Source: Pedobacter frigiditerrae (GTDB lineage: Bacteria; Bacteroidota; Bacteroidia; Sphingobacteriales; Sphingobacteriaceae). From it: a stretch of DNA of 64,000 bases. A program made the position numbers and the translations under genes. The notes under the pieces are model-generated. The model ran no database searches and was not told the origin of the DNA. It was given only the letters and a program-made list of their open reading frames with translations. Positions 32,472-41,434 of the stretch are shown piece after piece; positions within the stretch are counted from its first letter, which is position 1, and the number at the start of each line of letters is the position of its first letter. The stretch is from positions 868,001-932,000 of the forward strand of contig NZ_SJSK01000001.1 of assembly GCF_004331645.1 (NCBI RefSeq), given 5' to 3'.

Positions 32472-33725
32472 TTAACCTTCGTATTTTTTGAAAATAACAG
32501 ACGCGTTATGACCGCCAAATCCAAAAGTATTACTTTGAGCCGCACGAATGGTACGTTTTTGAGCCTTGTTAAATGTGAAATTTAACTTTGGATCAAATTC
32601 TGGGTCATCAGTAAAGTGATTGATAGTTGGTGGAACAATGTCATTTTGAACCGCTAGAATTGTAGCAATTGCTTCAATAGCACCTGCAGCACCTAGTAAG
32701 TGTCCCGTCATAGATTTAGTAGAACTGATGTTCAATTTATAGGCATCTTCGCCAAATAAATCTACAATCGCCCTGCTTTCGCTAACATCTCCAAGTGGAG
32801 TAGAAGTTCCGTGAACATTGATATAGTCAATATCTGCGGTTGTTAATTTAGCGTCTCTTAAAGCGTTAGACATTACTAGTTTAGCACCTAAACCTTGAGG
32901 GTGTGGAGCTGTAATGTGATTTGCATCAGCACTCATGCCGCCACCTACAATTTCTGCGTAGATTTTAGCGCCACGAGCTTTAGCATGTTCTAATTCTTCT
33001 AAAATAATGGTTCCGGCACCTTCGCCAGCAACAAAACCTTCTCTATCCTTGTCAAAAGGACGTGAGGCAGTTTTAGGGTCATCATTTCTAGTAGAAAGTG
33101 CATGCATGGCATTAAAACCGCCAATTCCTGCTTCGTTGATAATGGCTTCCGAACCACCACTTATAATGATGTCAGCAATATCCAAACGGATATAGTTGAA
33201 GGCATCAATCATGGCGTTTGTCGCAGATGCACAAGCCGAAACAGTAGAGAAATTTGGTCCTCTTAAACCATATTTCATAGAAATATGACCAGGAGCAATG
33301 TCAATAATTACTTTTGGAATAAAGAATGGATTGATCCTTGGAGTACCATCGCCCAAAAAGAAAGTTTTCATCTCTTCTTGGAATGTTTTAAAACCGCCAA
33401 TACCCGATCCCCAGATAACCCCTACTCGGTTGGTGTCGATTTTTTCCCAATCGTAACCACCATCTTTTACGGCTTCTGCTGTTGATACCAAGGCGTATTG
33501 CACAAATGGATCTAGCTTGCGAGCCTCTTTTTTATCCAAATGATCTTCTGGATTAAAGTTTTTTAACTCGCACGCAAACTTAGTCTTGAACTTTTCTGTA
33601 TCAAAACCTGTAATTGGCCCAGCGCCGCTCACACCATTAACTAAACCATCCCAGAATTCTGGAACAGTATTGCCAATTGGCGTGAGCGCACCTAAACCTG
33701 TAACTACTACTCTTTTTAATTCCAT
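32472..33725 (-). CDS. fabF: Beta-ketoacyl-ACP synthase II
   Basis: Elongating condensing enzyme of fatty acid synthesis. The active-site Cys is in STVSACASATNAMIDAF (near residue 165). The two His are in INVHGTSTPLGD (near 305) and TKSMTGHLLGAAGAIEA (near 342). The N-terminus MELKRVVVTGLGALTPIGN is characteristic. It has 417 residues. It starts 28 bases after acpP and uses that carrier protein, so the two are an operon with rnc. Confidence 0.97.
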   Translation of the reverse strand: MELKRVVVTGLGALTPIGNTVPEFWDGLVNGVSGAGPITGFDTEKFKTKFACELKNFNPEDHLDKKEARKLDPFVQYALVSTAEAVKDGGYDWEKIDTNRVGVIWGSGIGGFKTFQEEMKTFFLGDGTPRINPFFIPKVIIDIAPGHISMKYGLRGPNFSTVSACASATNAMIDAFNYIRLDIADIIISGGSEAIINEAGIGGFNAMHALSTRNDDPKTASRPFDKDREGFVAGEGAGTIILEELEHAKARGAKIYAEIVGGGMSADANHITAPHPQGLGAKLVMSNALRDAKLTTADIDYINVHGTSTPLGDVSESRAIVDLFGEDAYKLNISSTKSMTGHLLGAAGAIEAIATILAVQNDIVPPTINHFTDDPEFDPKLNFTFNKAQKRTIRAAQSNTFGFGGHNASVIFKKYEG

Positions 33726-33753
33726 TTATACGTATTGTACGGAAAGCGTATTT

Positions 33754-33990
33754 TTACTTAACGTTTTTTTCTAAATAAGCAACAGCTTGACCTACAGTAC
33801 CGATAGTCTCAGCCTGATCATCAGGAATTGCAACATTGAATTCTTTTTCAAATTCCATGATCAATTCTACAGTATCCAAAGAATCTGCACCTAGATCATT
33901 TGTGAAAGACGCTTCTGGCGTAACTTCGCTTTCATCCACACCTAGTTTTTCAACGATAATAGCCTTAACTCTTGAAGCAATATCAGACAT
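33754..33990 (-). CDS. acpP: Acyl carrier protein
   Basis: A 78-residue acidic four-helix carrier of fatty-acyl intermediates. The 4'-phosphopantetheine attachment Ser is in [17 protein letters not shown] (about residues 32-48). It is first in the acpP-fabF-rnc minus-strand operon. Length and sequence are textbook. Confidence 0.98.
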   Translation of the reverse strand: MSDIASRVKAIIVEKLGVDESEVTPEASFTNDLGADSLDTVELIMEFEKEFNVAIPDDQAETIGTVGQAVAYLEKNVK

Positions 33991-34148
33991 AATTTTATAA
34001 TTTAATGGTTAAATAATTCTGTGCAAAGAAAAATAAAATTCTAACACTTTTCAAATGTTTTTATTTCTCAATCAATTTTAATCTTTTTATTTCAAACTTA
34101 ATGTAAAATTAGTTTTATAATTTCGTAATTCTAAAAAAATATTACGTT

Positions 34149-34568
34149 TTGAACAAAACTTATTTAAAACTGTCTTTAGACCTTGATTTTGTTTTAATAG
34201 CCATAACGGCAGCTGTAAAAGATTATATCCTCTGTCACAAGATAAATAAAAGCCTAGAGTTTGAGTTCGAAAAGACTGACGATCACGAGGTTTACTATAA
34301 TATTGATGAGGCTCCACTTTCATTTTCTAGGTTTTATTATTTTGTAGAACAAGGTGAAATTGAATATTATTTGGTTAACAATCGAAATCCGGAAGGGTTT
34401 TTAATTCCTGAAATGAACAAAGTTGATTTTTTTATCATTATACAACAGTACATTGATAAAGATGACCTTAATTTTATTTTGACTAGATTGAACAAACTGA
34501 CTGATATTCAGGTAGCTGCGCAGATAAGTCCTCTCAAATTGAAGTCGAAAGAAAATTTGGTAATGTAA
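34149..34568 (+). CDS. IPExxxVDY family protein
   Basis: A 139-residue Bacteroidota-specific protein named after a C-terminal motif, here LIPEMNKVDFFIII (residues about 86-99). Its function is unknown. The family normally starts with a hydrophobic strand resembling this one (KTYLKLSLDLDFVLIAIT). No ATG lies in frame upstream before the stop at 34110, so TTG 34149 is the likely start. It is divergent from acpP and precedes pyk, a gene order I recognise in related genomes. Confidence 0.85.
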   Translation: MNKTYLKLSLDLDFVLIAITAAVKDYILCHKINKSLEFEFEKTDDHEVYYNIDEAPLSFSRFYYFVEQGEIEYYLVNNRNPEGFLIPEMNKVDFFIIIQQYIDKDDLNFILTRLNKLTDIQVAAQISPLKLKSKENLVM

Positions 34569-34576
34569 ATTTTATA

Positions 34577-34605
34577 TTGTTAGTGTATTAAATACACTAT
34601 ATTTG
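34577..34605 (+). promoter_or_regulatory. pyk: pyk promoter
   Basis: TTG at 34577-34579 and TATATTTG at 34598-34605 fit the -33 and -7 boxes with 18 bases between them. Transcription would start near 34612, about 95 bases before the pyk ATG. Confidence 0.6.
34581..34599. promoter_or_regulatory. Perfect palindrome overlapping the pyk -7 box
   Basis: TAGTGTATT-A-AATACACTA is a perfect 9-bp inverted repeat around one base. It lies between the -33 and -7 boxes of pyk, the classic place for a repressor operator. The 11-mer GTGTATTAAAT recurs at 41433-41443. Confidence 0.6.
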
Positions 34606-34707
34606 AATCTAAATAAAACCAAAATATAACATAAACAATTAGATAAAACATCGTTAATTTCTAAAAAATAACGCTTTTTTGTTTTATCATTTAATAGAAA
34701 TAAATAA

Positions 34708-36138
34708 ATGAAACCTTTTCATTCAAGAACGAAAATTGTAGCCACTTTAGGCCCAGCATCGGCTAAACCAGACGTTTTGTATAGCATGTTTAACGCAGGA
34801 TTAGATGTTTGCCGTTTAAATTTTTCTCACGGTTCTCAAGCAGATCACCAAGAAGTTTTAGATACCATCCGTAGCATCAATAAAAAATACAAATATAATG
34901 TAGGTATACTTGCCGATTTACAAGGCCCAAAAATTAGAATTGGAACTGTAAAAGATGGTGGTATTCACTTAGTTAATGGTAAGCGTACAGTTATTACTAC
35001 ACAAGAATGTGTTGGTAATGAGGAGCGTATTTACATTACTTACGAAAACTTTCCACAAGATGTGAAAGCTGGGGAAATTATTCTTTTGGATGATGGAAAA
35101 TTACAAATGCGTGTAATTGAAACCAATTATAAAGATGAAGTAGTTTGCGAAATTGTTCACGGAGGAATTTTAACTTCAAGAAAAGGAGTAAACCTTCCAA
35201 ATACTAAGGTTTCTATCCCTTCTTTAACTGTTGAAGATCGTAAGAACTTAGAGTTTGTATTAGAAAATGATGTAGAGTGGATTGGTTTATCTTTTGTTCG
35301 TAATGCGGAAGATATCATCGAATTAAAAGATATCATTAAAGCTCGTGGTAAAAAAGCAAGAGTAGTTGCTAAAATCGAAAAGCCAGAGGCAATTGCAAAT
35401 ATTGATGAAATTATCGCAGTTTCTGATGCAATTATGGTTGCTCGTGGAGACCTTGGAGTTGAAATGCCAATGGAAGAAGTGCCATTGTTGCAAAAAATGA
35501 TTGTTAAAAAATGTAGAGCAGCTTCTAAACCAGTTATCATTGCTACACAGATGTTAGAGAGCATGATTACTACCCCTCGTCCAACTCGTGCTGAGGTTAA
35601 TGATGTGGCTAACTCTGTTCTTGATGGTGCTGATGCAGTAATGTTAAGTGGCGAAACTTCGGTTGGAGAATTTCCTCTAATTGTTATCGAAACGATGCAA
35701 AAAATCATCTCTAACATAGAAGATAACAATTACTCTTTCCACGTTGAGAAATATTTAAATAAAGATTCTAAAAGCTTCTTGAGTGATGCGGTGTGCGATT
35801 CGGCTTGTTTCTTGTCAAAACAGACAAATGCGGTCGGCATAGTTTCAATGACATCAAGTGGTTATACTGCTTTTGAGCTTGCGAGCCACAGACCGCAAGC
35901 GCCTATATTTATTTTTACAAGTAATGAAGGCATGTTAAATACCTTAAGTTTAATTTGGGGTGTTAGGGGATTTTTCTACGATAAGTTTGAAACCACTGAT
36001 GATACGATTACAGATGTAAATGATGTTTTGAAGAAGAACAAACTAATTAAAAAAGGTGATATTGTGATTAATTCAGCTTCAATTCCATTGCAAGCTAAAG
36101 GTAAAACCAATATGATTAAAGTTACTGTTGTAGAATAA
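34708..36138 (+). CDS. pyk: Pyruvate kinase
   Basis: Last step of glycolysis, making ATP and pyruvate from phosphoenolpyruvate. Visible motifs are TKIVATLGPASA at the N-terminus, RLNFSHGSQADH (about residues 36-47), the catalytic-Lys region VVAKIEKPEAI and the metal-binding MVARGDLGVEMPMEEVP (near 245-262). ATQMLESMI and PTRAEVNDVANSVLDGADAVMLSGET follow. At 476 residues it has the barrel, lid and C-terminal domain. It appears to be monocistronic, with its own promoter, operator-like palindrome and terminator. Confidence 0.97.
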   Translation: MKPFHSRTKIVATLGPASAKPDVLYSMFNAGLDVCRLNFSHGSQADHQEVLDTIRSINKKYKYNVGILADLQGPKIRIGTVKDGGIHLVNGKRTVITTQECVGNEERIYITYENFPQDVKAGEIILLDDGKLQMRVIETNYKDEVVCEIVHGGILTSRKGVNLPNTKVSIPSLTVEDRKNLEFVLENDVEWIGLSFVRNAEDIIELKDIIKARGKKARVVAKIEKPEAIANIDEIIAVSDAIMVARGDLGVEMPMEEVPLLQKMIVKKCRAASKPVIIATQMLESMITTPRPTRAEVNDVANSVLDGADAVMLSGETSVGEFPLIVIETMQKIISNIEDNNYSFHVEKYLNKDSKSFLSDAVCDSACFLSKQTNAVGIVSMTSSGYTAFELASHRPQAPIFIFTSNEGMLNTLSLIWGVRGFFYDKFETTDDTITDVNDVLKKNKLIKKGDIVINSASIPLQAKGKTNMIKVTVVE

Positions 36139-36161
36139 ATCTAACCAAATATAATAATGAG

Positions 36162-36185
36162 ATGCCCTTGCTAACACTTGGGCAT
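36162..36185 (+). terminator. pyk terminator
   Basis: ATGCCC (36162-36167) pairs with GGGCAT (36180-36185), followed by six T. It lies 24 bases after the pyk stop codon. Confidence 0.8.
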
Positions 36186-36284
36186 TTTTTGTTTAATCGA
36201 ATTGAAGAATTGTATTATTCCTAATACTTTAAAGTCGATTAGTTGAAATAATTTATTTTTATGCCGTAGTAAAACAATAGACAT

Positions 36285-38444
36285 ATGAATAAATATTTAC
36301 TTACAATAACAGCGGCAACTTTATCCATAGCTGTAAATGCCCAACAAGGTGTTATTACAGCAAAGGATTATGAACGTGCAGAAAGCTTTATGGCTTATAA
36401 TACCGCACAGTATGTTGATCGTTCAAGCATAAACCCAAATTGGATTGATGGTACAGATAAATTCTGGTATACTGTTAGAAGTCAAAATGGTAGTGAAACT
36501 TACTTGGTAGATCCGAGCAAAAAAACCAAGACTTTAACTACTGAATATAAAGATGCTTCTTCAGGTGGACAAGGTGGTAGGAGATTTGGCGGTGGTGCAA
36601 GTGGAGTTACTTCGCCCGATGGCAAAAAAGCTGTATTTATTAAAGATTGGAATTTATGGGTACGTGATATTGCTACCAAAAAAGAAACACAATTAACTAC
36701 GGATGGTATAAAAGATTATGGTTACGCCACTGATAATGCAGGTTGGACAATGAGTGATGGTCCAATTGTACGTTGGTCTCCAGATTCAAAAAAAGTTGCC
36801 ACTTTTCAGCAAGATCAAAGAAACGTGAGCGATATGTATTTGGTGACCACCAATGTGGGTGCACCAGTTTTAAAAGCTTGGAAATACCCGTTACCAGGCG
36901 ATAAAGTAATTGCAACGATAAGAAGAGTAATCATCGATGTAGAAAATGCAAAGGTGATCAGCTTAAATATCCCGCCCGATCCTCATAGAGCAACTTTGAG
37001 TGATGATATTGCTAGCAGCGGAACTTTCGATGACATTGATTGGAAAGCTGATGGCTCTGAAATGGCATTTTTATCAACATCAAGAGATCATAAAAATGAA
37101 AAATTTCGCATTGCGGATGCAACAACAGGAGCGGTTAGAGAGGTTTTTGAAGAAACTGTAAAAACTCAATTTGAATCTGGGCGTGGGGTTATTAACTGGC
37201 GTTATTTACCAGACACTAAAGAAATCCTTTGGTATTCTGAAAGAGACAATTGGGGCCATATGTATTTATATGATGCAACTACAGGGAAGCTAAAAAATCA
37301 AATTACCAAAGGAGATTGGTTGGTAACAAGGTTGGTAAAGGTAGATGAGAAAAATCGTGTGTTATACTTTATGGGATGTGGTCGCGAGCAAGGCAACCCT
37401 TATTTTGGCTATTTTTATAAAATAGGATTTGATGGTAAAGGATTAACTTTATTAACGCCAGATGCAGGAAATCATACTATTTCTTTATCACCAACAAGCA
37501 ATTATTTTGTAGATACTTATTCTACTCCAGAAATACCAGCAGTAATGGCTTACAGGGATATTAAAGGTAAACTGGTTACAAGTTTAGAAAAAACTGATGT
37601 TTCTAGATTAGTCGCTAAAGGCTGGAAAGCACCAACAGTTGTGAGTACAAAAGGTGGAGATGGTAAAACTGATGTTTATGGTTTGGTATTTACGCCAACC
37701 AAAATGGATCCAAATAAAAAATATCCGGTTATCGATTATATTTATCCTGGTCCGCAAGGTGGAAGTGTAGGAAGCTGGTCTTTCTCTGCTTCTAGGGGCG
37801 ATCACCAGGCTTTAGCCGAATTAGGATTTATCGTTGTAATGATTGAAGGAACCAGTAATCCATTTCGCTCAAAAGCTTATCATGACATGAGCTATGGCAA
37901 TATGGCCGAAAATACTTTGCCAGATCAAATTGCTGCCATTAGAACTTTGGCTAAAACATATCCAATTGATACAAATAAAGTGGGAATTTGGGGGCATTCT
38001 GGTGGTGGTTTTGCAACTGCTGCAGCTATGTTCCGTTACCCTGACTTCTTTAAAGTTGGTATTGCAGAATCAGGAAACCATGATAATCGTAACTACGAGG
38101 ATGATTGGGGCGAACGTTATAACGGGTTAGTGGAAAATTCTGATTATGAAAAACAAGCAAATCAAAATTATGCGAAAAACCTAAAAGGTAAATTAATGTT
38201 AGCGCATGGAATGATGGATAATAACGTACCACCATCAAACACAATGTTAGTGGTTGACGCATTAATTAAAGCGAATAAAAGCTTCGATTTGTTAGTGTTT
38301 CCTAATAGTGCACATGGTTTTGGCGCCTATTCACCTTATATGATGCGTAGACGTTGGGATTATTTTGTGCAGAATTTGTTAAATATGGAGCCGCCTAAAG
38401 ATTATTTATTGGGTGGTGCACAACAGCAAAGACCAAGAAATTAA
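36285..38444 (+). CDS. Secreted dipeptidyl-peptidase IV-like S9 peptidase
   Basis: Exported serine peptidase of 719 residues. The signal peptide is MNKYLLTITAATLSIAVNAQQ. A DPP4 N-terminal beta-propeller runs to about residue 470 (VRWSPDSKKVATFQQDQRNV; VIDVENAKVISLNIP). The hydrolase domain carries the nucleophile in GIWGHSGGGFATAA (Ser572), Asp645 (HGMMDNNVPP) and His677 (NSAHGFG). It lacks the E-E double-Glu motif that I would expect for strict DPP4 activity, or that motif is diverged. It likely removes dipeptides from peptide N-termini in the periplasm. A Gly-rich loop near residues 93-105 (GGQGGRRFGGGASG) is unusual. Confidence 0.85.
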   Translation: MNKYLLTITAATLSIAVNAQQGVITAKDYERAESFMAYNTAQYVDRSSINPNWIDGTDKFWYTVRSQNGSETYLVDPSKKTKTLTTEYKDASSGGQGGRRFGGGASGVTSPDGKKAVFIKDWNLWVRDIATKKETQLTTDGIKDYGYATDNAGWTMSDGPIVRWSPDSKKVATFQQDQRNVSDMYLVTTNVGAPVLKAWKYPLPGDKVIATIRRVIIDVENAKVISLNIPPDPHRATLSDDIASSGTFDDIDWKADGSEMAFLSTSRDHKNEKFRIADATTGAVREVFEETVKTQFESGRGVINWRYLPDTKEILWYSERDNWGHMYLYDATTGKLKNQITKGDWLVTRLVKVDEKNRVLYFMGCGREQGNPYFGYFYKIGFDGKGLTLLTPDAGNHTISLSPTSNYFVDTYSTPEIPAVMAYRDIKGKLVTSLEKTDVSRLVAKGWKAPTVVSTKGGDGKTDVYGLVFTPTKMDPNKKYPVIDYIYPGPQGGSVGSWSFSASRGDHQALAELGFIVVMIEGTSNPFRSKAYHDMSYGNMAENTLPDQIAAIRTLAKTYPIDTNKVGIWGHSGGGFATAAAMFRYPDFFKVGIAESGNHDNRNYEDDWGERYNGLVENSDYEKQANQNYAKNLKGKLMLAHGMMDNNVPPSNTMLVVDALIKANKSFDLLVFPNSAHGFGAYSPYMMRRRWDYFVQNLLNMEPPKDYLLGGAQQQRPRN

Positions 38445-38460
38445 CAAAAGAGATAAAGCA

Positions 38461-38492
38461 AAATCCTCAATCAGTTACATGATTGAGGATTT
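38461..38492. terminator. Bidirectional terminator
   Basis: AAATCCTCAATCA (38461-38473) pairs perfectly with TGATTGAGGATTT (38480-38492) and is followed by a T-rich run. It lies between the convergent S9 peptidase and the small membrane-protein genes. Confidence 0.85.
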
Positions 38493-38493
38493 T

Positions 38494-38715
38494 TTATTTT
38501 AATTCATCTTTCTTTTCTACATGATCTGCCAATTGATAACCTTTTCTTTCTTCATTTTTATCGTTATCTAAAAACAGTAAAACAATTAAAGAAATAATAG
38601 GGATTAAGAAGGAAATGAAAAACCAAAACCAAAAACTTTTGCCCATACTATTTGCATAAACCCCTGCAACAGTTTGAGGGATTAACATAACGCATAATAA
38701 CAGTAGTTCTGGCAT
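38494..38715 (-). CDS. Small membrane protein, 73 aa
   Basis: Two hydrophobic helices (PELLLLCVMLIPQTVAGVY and FWFWFFISFLIPIISLIVLLF) are followed by a charged tail (DNDKNEERKGYQLADHVEKK). No family was recognised, though it resembles small inner-membrane proteins of the phospholipase_D-nuclease N-terminal-like type. The frame could start at a TTG nine bases upstream, but ATG 38715 is preferred. A TATCTTTG -7 box ends six bases before that ATG, so the transcript may have almost no leader. Confidence 0.6.
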   Translation of the reverse strand: MPELLLLCVMLIPQTVAGVYANSMGKSFWFWFFISFLIPIISLIVLLFLDNDKNEERKGYQLADHVEKKDELK

Positions 38716-38721
38716 ATGTAG

Positions 38722-38729
38722 CAAAGATA
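38722..38729 (-). promoter_or_regulatory. -7 box abutting a small membrane-protein gene
   Basis: On the minus strand this is TATCTTTG, an exact TAnnTTTG match, six bases from the ATG at 38715. Confidence 0.45.
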
Positions 38730-38788
38730 GAATGATTTTAATAAATGTTAAGGTCTGTTAAAGTTTTAATAACCATGTCATTAAAAAT

Positions 38789-38796
38789 TAGATTTG
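38789..38796 (+). promoter_or_regulatory. -7 box TAGATTTG
   Basis: An exact TAnnTTTG match 12 bases before the ATG at 38809. It overlaps the TTG that would extend the reading frame and so argues for the ATG 38809 start. Confidence 0.4.
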
Positions 38797-38808
38797 ATGA
38801 TATTGAGA

Positions 38809-39558
38809 ATGAAACAGCTTTTAATCATCTATCTATTATTGTTTTCCACTAATCTATTTGCTCAAAATGTTAATGGCTATGCAATTGATTCAGTTACAAG
38901 ATTACCCATTGCAAATGCACAAGTACACAGTAAAAATGCAACCGTTTTAACTAATGAAAATGGGAAATTTGGCATCAGTAACGCTTCAATTGGAGACCGA
39001 GTTAGTTTTAGAATTATGGGTTATGAAATACTTGAACTAATTGTAAAAAAAGAAATGTTCAATAGTCCTATTAATATTTATCTAGCCACAAAAGGTATAG
39101 ATTTAAGAGAGGTTAAAATAAAAACAAATAGAAATTACAAGAAGGATTCTCTTGATTTGAGGAAAGAATATGCTAATGTTTTTAACTATCAGAGTCCAAA
39201 ATTCACTGATGCCTTTATCAAGGTAGATCCAAATTATAAATCTCCACATACTAATATAAACCCTAATTCCACCGCGTCTATATTAAAATTAAATGTTTTG
39301 CAGATAGTAGGTTTATTAGGAAAGAATAAATTCCCAGTTTCTAAATTAAAACAAACTTTATTAAAAGATGAAGAGGAAAAATATATTGATCATGTTTTTT
39401 CTAAATCAAAAATTGAAACTTCAACGCTGTTAAAGGGAGATTCATTACAAACCTTTACTCAGAGATACCGACCAACATACTTAGCCGCAAAAAAGCTGAA
39501 CGATTATGAGGTTATTTTATACATCAAAAAAAGTTATGCAGAATTTATAAGGCCATAG
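38809..39558 (+). CDS. Exported carboxypeptidase-regulatory-like protein, paralogue
   Basis: A secreted protein of about 249 residues. The signal peptide is MKQLLIIYLLLFSTNLFAQ. It is followed by a carboxypeptidase-regulatory-like domain (VNGYAIDSVTRLPIANAQVH; NENGKFGISNASIGDRVSFRIMGYE) and a helical C-terminal half ending in RYRPTYLAAKKLNDYEVILY. It shares this design with the 239-aa protein at 30478. The reading frame is open further upstream (TTG 38794, ATG 38797), but a promoter -7 box lies there, and MKQLL starts a clean signal peptide. Function is unknown; probably periplasmic or outer-membrane. Confidence 0.72.
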   Translation: MKQLLIIYLLLFSTNLFAQNVNGYAIDSVTRLPIANAQVHSKNATVLTNENGKFGISNASIGDRVSFRIMGYEILELIVKKEMFNSPINIYLATKGIDLREVKIKTNRNYKKDSLDLRKEYANVFNYQSPKFTDAFIKVDPNYKSPHTNINPNSTASILKLNVLQIVGLLGKNKFPVSKLKQTLLKDEEEKYIDHVFSKSKIETSTLLKGDSLQTFTQRYRPTYLAAKKLNDYEVILYIKKSYAEFIRP

Positions 39559-39621
39559 AACTGAGTCATTCAAACTTTTTGTCTGTAAGAATAGTTAAAT
39601 TAGCGACAATCTATTTAAATT

Positions 39622-40293
39622 ATGGAAATTAAAATAAAAGCAATTATTACTGGCGTAACTGGGATGGTTGGCGAAGGCGTACTTTATGAATGTTTAAATA
39701 GCAATAAAGTTGAGGCAATCTTAGTCATTAATCGCAAGCCTTGTGGTTATGCACATCCAAAATTAAAAGAGGTTATTCATCAAGATTTTTTCGATTTTTC
39801 TACAATTGAAGGCCAATTAGTAGGTTATAATGCTTGTTATTTCTGTTTGGGTGTTACATCTGTAGGGAAGGCAAAGGATGAATATTATAAAATGACCTAT
39901 AGCTTAACAATGCATATTGCAGAAACATTAAGCAAATTAAATAATGATATAACCTTTTGTTATGTATCTGGAGCGGGCACAAATAGTAGCGAAAAAGGTG
40001 GAGTAAATTGGGCGATCGTAAAAGGGAAAACAGAGAATGATTTAATGAAACTTCCTTTTAAACAAGTTTTTAATTTCCGTCCGGGAATAATAAAACCTAC
40101 TAAAGGATTAAAATATACCCATGGTTTTTATAAAGTATTCCTTTGGTTATTTCCAATCCTAAAAGCAGTTAACAAAAATAGTTATGTAAGCTTAAAAGAA
40201 ATGGGCTTGGCTATGATAAATACATCGAATTATTCTGAAAAGAGAAGAATTCTAGAAGTTAAAGATATTATAGCGTTAGCTAAAGAAAATTAA
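39622..40293 (+). CDS. NAD(P)-binding epimerase-like protein
   Basis: Short-chain/atypical epimerase-like protein of 223 residues with an N-terminal Rossmann fold. The glycine-rich loop is AIITGVTGMVGEGVLYECL (residues about 8-26). VSGAGTNSSEKGGVNWAIVKGKTENDL (about 115-140) carries the Ser and a downstream Lys in place of the standard YxxxK. It ends with VFNFRPGIIKPTKGLKY. It resembles the NAD(P)H-binding proteins related to mammalian HTATIP2/CC3 (TIP30). The reaction is unknown. A strong terminator follows at 40295. Confidence 0.7.
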   Translation: MEIKIKAIITGVTGMVGEGVLYECLNSNKVEAILVINRKPCGYAHPKLKEVIHQDFFDFSTIEGQLVGYNACYFCLGVTSVGKAKDEYYKMTYSLTMHIAETLSKLNNDITFCYVSGAGTNSSEKGGVNWAIVKGKTENDLMKLPFKQVFNFRPGIIKPTKGLKYTHGFYKVFLWLFPILKAVNKNSYVSLKEMGLAMINTSNYSEKRRILEVKDIIALAKEN

Positions 40294-40294
40294 T

Positions 40295-40323
40295 AAAAAG
40301 CATCAGAGAACCTGATGCTTTTT
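40295..40323. terminator. Terminator, probably bidirectional
   Basis: AAAAAGCATCAG (40295-40306) pairs perfectly with CTGATGCTTTTT (40312-40323) around a five-base loop. It lies between the epimerase-like gene and the convergent small gene at 40327. Confidence 0.85.
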
Positions 40324-40326
40324 TAA

Positions 40327-40500
40327 TTATTCTCCTCTTTTTCTTTGATTATCTTTATTTGAAGTTTGGTCTGACCTTTGTCCACCAGCATTGCTGATAC
40401 CAATTTCTTTTTTATCCAATTTGATGTTGTGGTTAGCTCTATCTGCTTTTGTACCACCTTGTACAGTTGGATTGTTTTTTGGTGTGCTTACATCTTTCAT
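40327..40500 (-). CDS. Small hydrophilic protein, 57 aa
   Basis: A low-complexity, highly polar small protein (MKDVSTPKNNPTVQGGTKAD...SNKDNQRKRGE), predicted disordered. The frame is open 30 codons further upstream, but that part (MFKQNLSKQYWFLN...) looks like non-coding DNA. Part of the upstream extension overlaps the neighbouring terminator, so ATG 40500 is preferred. No function is recognised. It resembles small stress-type disordered proteins only in composition. Confidence 0.5.
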   Translation of the reverse strand: MKDVSTPKNNPTVQGGTKADRANHNIKLDKKEIGISNAGGQRSDQTSNKDNQRKRGE

Positions 40501-40595
40501 AACATATTTATTTAAGTTAATAATTTGCAGAGCGATGTAATAGTAACTATTTAGGAACCAATATTGTTTTGATAGATTTTGCTTAAACAATAAAA

Positions 40596-40615
40596 GGCCA
40601 TCTAACTAGACGGCC
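40596..40615 (-). terminator. Terminator of the beta-barrel gene
   Basis: GGCCATCTA (40596-40604) pairs with TAGACGGCC (40607-40615), one wobble pair. On the minus strand it is followed by TTTTATTG. It lies 23 bases after the stop of the outer-membrane gene. Confidence 0.75.
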
Positions 40616-40638
40616 CTTTATTATTATCATTAGTGAGA

Positions 40639-41259
40639 TTAGAATTTAATTCCTAAACCTAATTGGAATACTTGATTTTTAAATTCTGGAGTTGTTGAGC
40701 TTCCGTTTTCATTGTTTTTCTGGAAATCTAAAGCATAACGACCATTGATTCCGAATTGGCTATTGATATCATATCTAAAACCAATTACACCACCAACTAA
40801 ACTCTTTTTGAAACGGTCTGATTCATCTTCAACAATAGTTTGTTGAGCTGCACCAAAACCATTTTCAAATTTATTATCGGTAGATAAAAGGAATGAAACC
40901 TGTGGGCCTGCAACAACATTTAAGCCTTCTGCTAATTTAATGCTTGCCAAAATAGGCACATCAATAAATGAAGTTCTCTGAGTAAATTCTCCAAAGGTAG
41001 TAGTAGACTTATAACCTTTAGTTGAGTACAAAAGCTCTGGGGTAAAGGCCAAATTTTCTAATAATTTAATGTCTAATGTAACACCAGCGTGGTAACCAAC
41101 TAAATAATCTGTTTTGAAATCATTGTTTCCATCATCCTTAATAATGTTAGAATAGTTAGCACCCGCCTTAACTCCAAATCTAATTGCTTTGTCTGTAGAT
41201 TGTGCATTTGCAACGCCTGTAATAAACAAGCCAATTGCTAGAATAAATATTTTTTTCAT
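40639..41259 (-). CDS. Outer-membrane beta-barrel protein
   Basis: A 206-residue exported protein of the PorT/OmpA-like small-barrel group common in Bacteroidota. The signal peptide is MKKIFILAIGLFITGVANAQ. Alternating beta strands fill the rest (RFGVKAGANYSNII, YLVGYHAGVTLDIKLLENLAFTPELLYSTKGYKS, LAEGLNVVAGPQVSFLLS). The last residue is Phe-adjacent (LGLGIKF), as expected for barrel insertion by BamA. Function is unknown. Confidence 0.85.
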   Translation of the reverse strand: MKKIFILAIGLFITGVANAQSTDKAIRFGVKAGANYSNIIKDDGNNDFKTDYLVGYHAGVTLDIKLLENLAFTPELLYSTKGYKSTTTFGEFTQRTSFIDVPILASIKLAEGLNVVAGPQVSFLLSTDNKFENGFGAAQQTIVEDESDRFKKSLVGGVIGFRYDINSQFGINGRYALDFQKNNENGSSTTPEFKNQVFQLGLGIKF

Positions 41260-41434
41260 CTTTTATAATTTTTAATTAATTGCAAACTCTTATGGAATAA
41301 ATGTGCCAAAGAATTTAAATTGGATCTTTTTTTAATATTAAAAACTATGTTTATTGATTGAAAAACAACGATTTAATACTTGTTTAAACTTTTATTCTCA
41401 TCGCAAAGCTGATGTTTATAATACCGTCTAAAGT

